Assembly (NCBI GenBank): GCA_009704345.1
Contig: WLEH01000091.1
Location: forward strand, 1 to 5,376
Origin: Actinomycetota bacterium
GTDB taxonomy: Bacteria > Actinomycetota > Actinomycetes > S36-B12 > UBA5976
Reading direction: 5' to 3'
DNA length: 5,376 nt
This document shows, one piece after another, positions 4,267 to 5,376 of the stretch (positions are counted from its first letter, which is position 1; each line of letters opens with the position of its first letter). The position numbers and the translations under genes are program-made. The notes beneath the pieces were generated by a model. The model was not told the DNA's origin and did no database searches. It saw only the letters and a program-made list of their open reading frames with translations.

Positions 4267-5139
4267 ATGCCTCTCAGAAATCTAGTGCTGGCCGGGGGCG
4301 AATTCCGCACCATGTCCTATCTCCCTCTCATCGAATATCTCGAAAAAGAAGGTCATCTCGCCACAATCCAGAACTACTATGTCACTTCCGCCGGGATTTT
4401 CTTCGCGATTATCCTCTCAATAGGGTGTAGCTATAAAGAGATACACGATTTCATGACCACAATCGACTTCTCGACCCTCATGAATATTGACCCAGCTTCA
4501 TTCCTCTTTCTCCACACCAAATTCGGAGTGGATGACGGCGAGAAGATCATTAAACTCTGCTCTAAAATACTTGAACTTCGCCTGGGATCACCCGATATCA
4601 CCTTCGCAGAACACCAGCGCATCACCGGCAAAACCATCACCGCCACCGGCACCAACTTAGCCAAGCTAGGTCTCGAAATATTCTCACCCGCAATCTCACC
4701 CACCATGCGCATCATCGACGCCGTTCGCATCACAACCTCCATACCATTCTACTTCTTTCCCGCCCGATACAACGGTGCTCTATACGTAGACGGCGGCATC
4801 ACCAATAACTTCCCCATAGATCTCGTACCTCCACACGAACTCAACCACACCATAGGAGCACTAGTTATCACCCCTATGGCACACTCCATAGAAACCGCAT
4901 CCGATTACATGAATGCCATCTATCAATGTTCTATAATGAATAATGACCGAGCCAAATCCACCAAATACGCATACAATACTGTTGTGGTGAATATACGGCG
5001 ACGCAATCCTCTGGCTATAATGGAGAAACCGGAGATACTGCTAGAAATAATAGAGGAAGGTCGAGAGGCATTAACGAATTGGTTAACGACTCACGGTGAA
5101 AAATGGCGTGAGAATTTAGAGATTAGCCTCGAGGAATGA
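4267..5139 (+). CDS. Patatin-like phospholipase / acyl hydrolase
   Basis: A 290-residue protein, the usual length for a stand-alone viral patatin domain. The family hydrolyses acyl ester bonds of phospholipids with a Ser-Asp dyad. The sequence shows the oxyanion-hole region L-A-G-G-E-F-R-T-M (8-16), the nucleophile elbow V-T-S-A-G (39-43, Ser41), the A-T-G-T-N-L block (126-131), the S-I-P-F-Y-F-F-P stretch (158-165) and the second dyad member in V-D-G-G-I-T-N-N-F-P-I-D (174-185, Asp175). Two family glycines differ: the first Gly of GxSxG is Val39, and the Gly expected after Arg14 is Thr15. The dyad is intact, so activity is likely but specificity is uncertain. There is no signal peptide or membrane segment. 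The C-terminal ~80 residues are helical. It diverges from the 3652-4185 gene and overlaps the thioredoxin gene by 24 bases. Viral patatins may act on host or virion lipid. Confidence 0.95.
   Translation: MPLRNLVLAGGEFRTMSYLPLIEYLEKEGHLATIQNYYVTSAGIFFAIILSIGCSYKEIHDFMTTIDFSTLMNIDPASFLFLHTKFGVDDGEKIIKLCSKILELRLGSPDITFAEHQRITGKTITATGTNLAKLGLEIFSPAISPTMRIIDAVRITTSIPFYFFPARYNGALYVDGGITNNFPIDLVPPHELNHTIGALVITPMAHSIETASDYMNAIYQCSIMNNDRAKSTKYAYNTVVVNIRRRNPLAIMEKPEILLEIIEEGREALTNWLTTHGEKWRENLEISLEE
5116..5139. other. Tail-to-tail coding overlap of patatin and thioredoxin genes
   Basis: Eight codons are read on both strands in exact codon register. The thioredoxin TAA stop is the complement of a patatin Leu codon (tta), and the patatin TGA stop is the complement of a thioredoxin Ser codon (tca). 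There is no room for an intergenic terminator, so both transcripts must run into the opposite gene. Confidence 0.9.
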
Positions 5140-5376
5140 TTTGACTGCTGCAACATCAAGCTCACCCTCATATGGCTTCTTGCTATCTTTGGTGATGAGC
5201 ATGAAGGTCGGGAAAGCTTTGATGCCATATTTGGTGAATTCATCTTTGTCGGCAGACTCGTCCAGAAGAACGAATTTCACGTTATAGCGAGACACCTTCT
5301 TGCCGTCTAGTTCCTTGCTGACTTCCTCCCATTTCGGGGCGGCTTTCTTGCAGAATCCGCACCAATCGGCCTTGAA
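5116..5376 (-). CDS. Thioredoxin / PDI-like protein, N-terminus beyond window edge
   Basis: The last 86 residues are visible, ending at TAA (complement of 5116-5118). The start lies past base 5376, probably only about 20-30 residues away. The first visible residues are F-K-A-D-W-C-G-F-C-K-K-A, so the redox-active CGFC pair is at visible positions 6 and 9. The cis-proline motif A-F-P-T-F is at 54-58, followed by the last strand (FMLIT) and the C-terminal helix. W-C-G-F-C-K is closer to protein disulfide isomerase (W-C-G-H-C-K) than to classic thioredoxin (W-C-G-P-C-K), which favours an oxidase/isomerase over a general reductant. Large DNA viruses commonly encode such proteins to form disulfides in virion proteins in the cytosol. 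It converges on the patatin gene, with the two coding ends overlapping by 24 bases. Confidence 0.95.
   Translation of the reverse strand, partial: FKADWCGFCKKAAPKWEEVSKELDGKKVSRYNVKFVLLDESADKDEFTKYGIKAFPTFMLITKDSKKPYEGELDVAAVKSFLEANL

Noticed and set aside
4431..4742. Open frame of 103 codons on the minus strand
   Set aside because: Lies entirely antisense within the patatin domain, whose motifs are intact on the plus strand.
1..5376. Bacterial or phage operon, tRNA genes or mobile elements
   Set aside because: No Shine-Dalgarno sequences precede the starts, no cloverleaf was seen in the gaps (all under 100 bases), and no transposase or terminal inverted repeats were found.

Overview
The window looks like a piece of a large eukaryotic double-stranded DNA virus genome (nucleocytoplasmic large DNA virus, Nucleocytoviricota). 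It is probably from the algal-virus/mimivirus-like part of that group, although family level cannot be fixed from sequence reading alone. The reasons are as follows. Genes are dense, intron-free and short, with AT-rich gaps of 7 to 96 bases. No Shine-Dalgarno sequence precedes the starts; instead several starts sit in a poxvirus-late-like TAAATG or TAAATATG context. The gene content (many tiny membrane proteins, a protein of the VPxF...NGFxV...PNLxFITW family, a viral patatin and a PDI-like thioredoxin) is typical of such viruses. Nothing points to a bacterium or phage.

Layout. Bases 1-2906 hold six genes, all on the minus strand: a membrane protein cut by the left edge (1-304), a three-segment membrane protein (362-925), a single-anchor protein with a helical tail (933-1280), a small two- or three-segment protein (1324-1629), a 100-residue single-anchor protein (1656-1958) and a 283-residue protein with a membrane module and a long Gly/Ser/Thr-rich tail (2055-2906). 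A 54-base divergent gap leads to a plus-strand tail-anchored protein (2961-3584). It converges, across a near-perfect 24-base palindrome, on a minus-strand protein of a conserved viral family (3652-4185). After another divergent gap comes a plus-strand patatin-like lipase (4267-5139). Its last 24 bases overlap tail-to-tail with a thioredoxin whose N-terminus lies beyond the right edge (5116-5376).

How they may work together (inference). The seven membrane proteins look like a virion membrane / minor capsid protein cluster. Three share a similar hydrophobic module. Four carry the tripeptide Glu-Gly-Phe outside their membrane segments, and two carry a Gly-Phe-Phe-Gly motif. The thioredoxin could serve disulfide formation in such proteins, and the patatin could remodel lipid during assembly or entry.

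The most unusual non-coding signals are tandem repeats with 10- or 20-base periods that abut the stop codons of three of the minus-strand genes. The most striking is TTAGATC repeated seven times at exactly 10-base pitch (1986-2052).
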